From Pseudobdellovibrionaceae bacterium (GTDB lineage Bacteria > Bdellovibrionota > Bdellovibrionia > Bdellovibrionales > JAMPXM01), in assembly GCA_022843085.1 (NCBI GenBank), contig JALHOI010000219.1, forward strand, positions 1 to 5,797: a stretch of DNA of 5,797 nucleotides, read 5' to 3'. The notes below the pieces were generated by a model. The model was not told where the DNA came from. It was given only the letters and a program-made list of their open reading frames with translations, and did not search any database. The stretch's first letter is position 1. Every line of letters starts with the position of its first letter. The position numbers and the translations under genes were made by a program. Of the stretch, positions 5,383-5,797 are shown piece after piece.

Positions 5383-5797
5383 TCATCGGGTCAAAATCTC
5401 GACGGCTTTGAGTGCGACGGGTTGATCCGCCGCCACTTCGTCGAGTGCTTGGAAAATCGCATTTAGAAAAGGTTCGTCGTCATTTGATAAGGCGAGATTT
5501 TCAAGGCTTTGGTTTTTCGAAACGCGTGCATTTTCAAAGACCAAGGTCCGAACTGTGCGAAGGGCACGGTCGATCAGTTTATTGTTAGTCGGACGAACGA
5601 ACGTCATGAGATTTCCGTGAAAACGGCCGATGCGTCCCATCGTCAGAGTCGATTGAAGGTTTAAAGCATATTTCATTTTAGATTGCCGAATCAGCGGATC
5701 TCGGCTCGCTGGAACATGGGTTTCAAATCGGCTTCGCGCGTTGACGGCACGAAAAAAAAGTGTCGGTTCGGCAGTTGTGCCGTCGTAGTCGCCGAAT
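5383..5797 (-). CDS. MurQ-like N-acetylmuramic acid 6-phosphate etherase family protein, C-terminal part
   Basis: Reading leftward, the frame is open from the right window edge (codons from 5796) to a TGA at 5383-5385, giving about 137 C-terminal residues. The ATG at 5676 is internal to this frame, and the sequence before it is coding-like and without stops, so the gene surely begins outside the window. The stretch MKYALNLQSTLTMGRIGRFH (from 5676), then GNLMTFVRPTNNKLIDRA, matches the C-terminal region of MurQ, typically '-VLN--ST--M-R-G-V-GNLMV---PTN-KL--RA'. MurQ is a cytoplasmic SIS-fold lyase that removes lactate from MurNAc-6-phosphate to give GlcNAc-6-phosphate in cell-wall recycling. 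The preceding residues do not show the usual 'GSTR-KAGT' motif; IRQSKMKYAL stands in that place, so this is a divergent homologue or another SIS-type sugar protein. The catalytic glutamates lie outside the window. A partner role to NamZ is inferred. Confidence 0.6.
   Translation of the reverse strand, partial: FGDYDGTTAEPTLFFRAVNARSRFETHVPASRDPLIRQSKMKYALNLQSTLTMGRIGRFHGNLMTFVRPTNNKLIDRALRTVRTLVFENARVSKNQSLENLALSNDDEPFLNAIFQALDEVAADQPVALKAVEILTR

Noticed and set aside
5383..5676. Stand-alone 97-residue gene starting at ATG 5676
   Set aside because: The frame stays open to the window edge, and residues on both sides of this Met belong to one MurQ-like C-terminal block, so it is an internal methionine.

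Overview
The window is a densely packed, roughly half-GC bacterial chromosome segment. It has five complete protein genes and two genes that matter at its edges. No RNA gene, CRISPR array, insertion sequence or phage gene was seen. The protein families and the compact layout suggest a Gram-negative bacterium, possibly a Bdellovibrionota-type predator or relative. That placement is an impression from gene style and codon preference (many TCG and CGA codons), not something one gene proves.

Left part, plus strand (1-2016). The window opens inside an aldehyde dehydrogenase reading frame that stops abruptly at 155 after only a fragment of the N-terminal NAD-binding region. Next comes a small DOMON-like protein gene (194-760). 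Two bases later, and probably translationally coupled to it, is a full-length NamZ/DUF1343 exo-beta-N-acetylmuramidase-type gene (763-2016), which should release MurNAc from the ends of peptidoglycan fragments.

Middle. A minus-strand ten-helix EamA/DMT permease (2013-2972) converges on namZ, and the two stop codons share bases. About 128 bases of divergent intergenic DNA separate the permease from a plus-strand gene of unknown function (3101-4306), which encodes four predicted N-terminal membrane helices and a soluble C-terminal half.

Right part, minus strand (4312-5797). A secreted zinc enzyme of the S1/P1 nuclease - phospholipase C superfamily (4312-5322) lies downstream of the C-terminal part of a MurQ-like (MurNAc-6-phosphate etherase) gene that runs off the right edge.

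Taken together, NamZ and the MurQ-like protein place two MurNAc-related enzymes within about 3.4 kb, so the window may be a scattered cell-wall sugar salvage neighbourhood. The secreted nuclease/phospholipase fits a scavenging or predatory lifestyle. A functional link among the transporter, the membrane protein and the MurNAc genes is inference only. I found no convincing novel multi-gene system. The best leads are the DOMON-NamZ pair, the divergent MurQ-like C-terminus and the unknown membrane protein.
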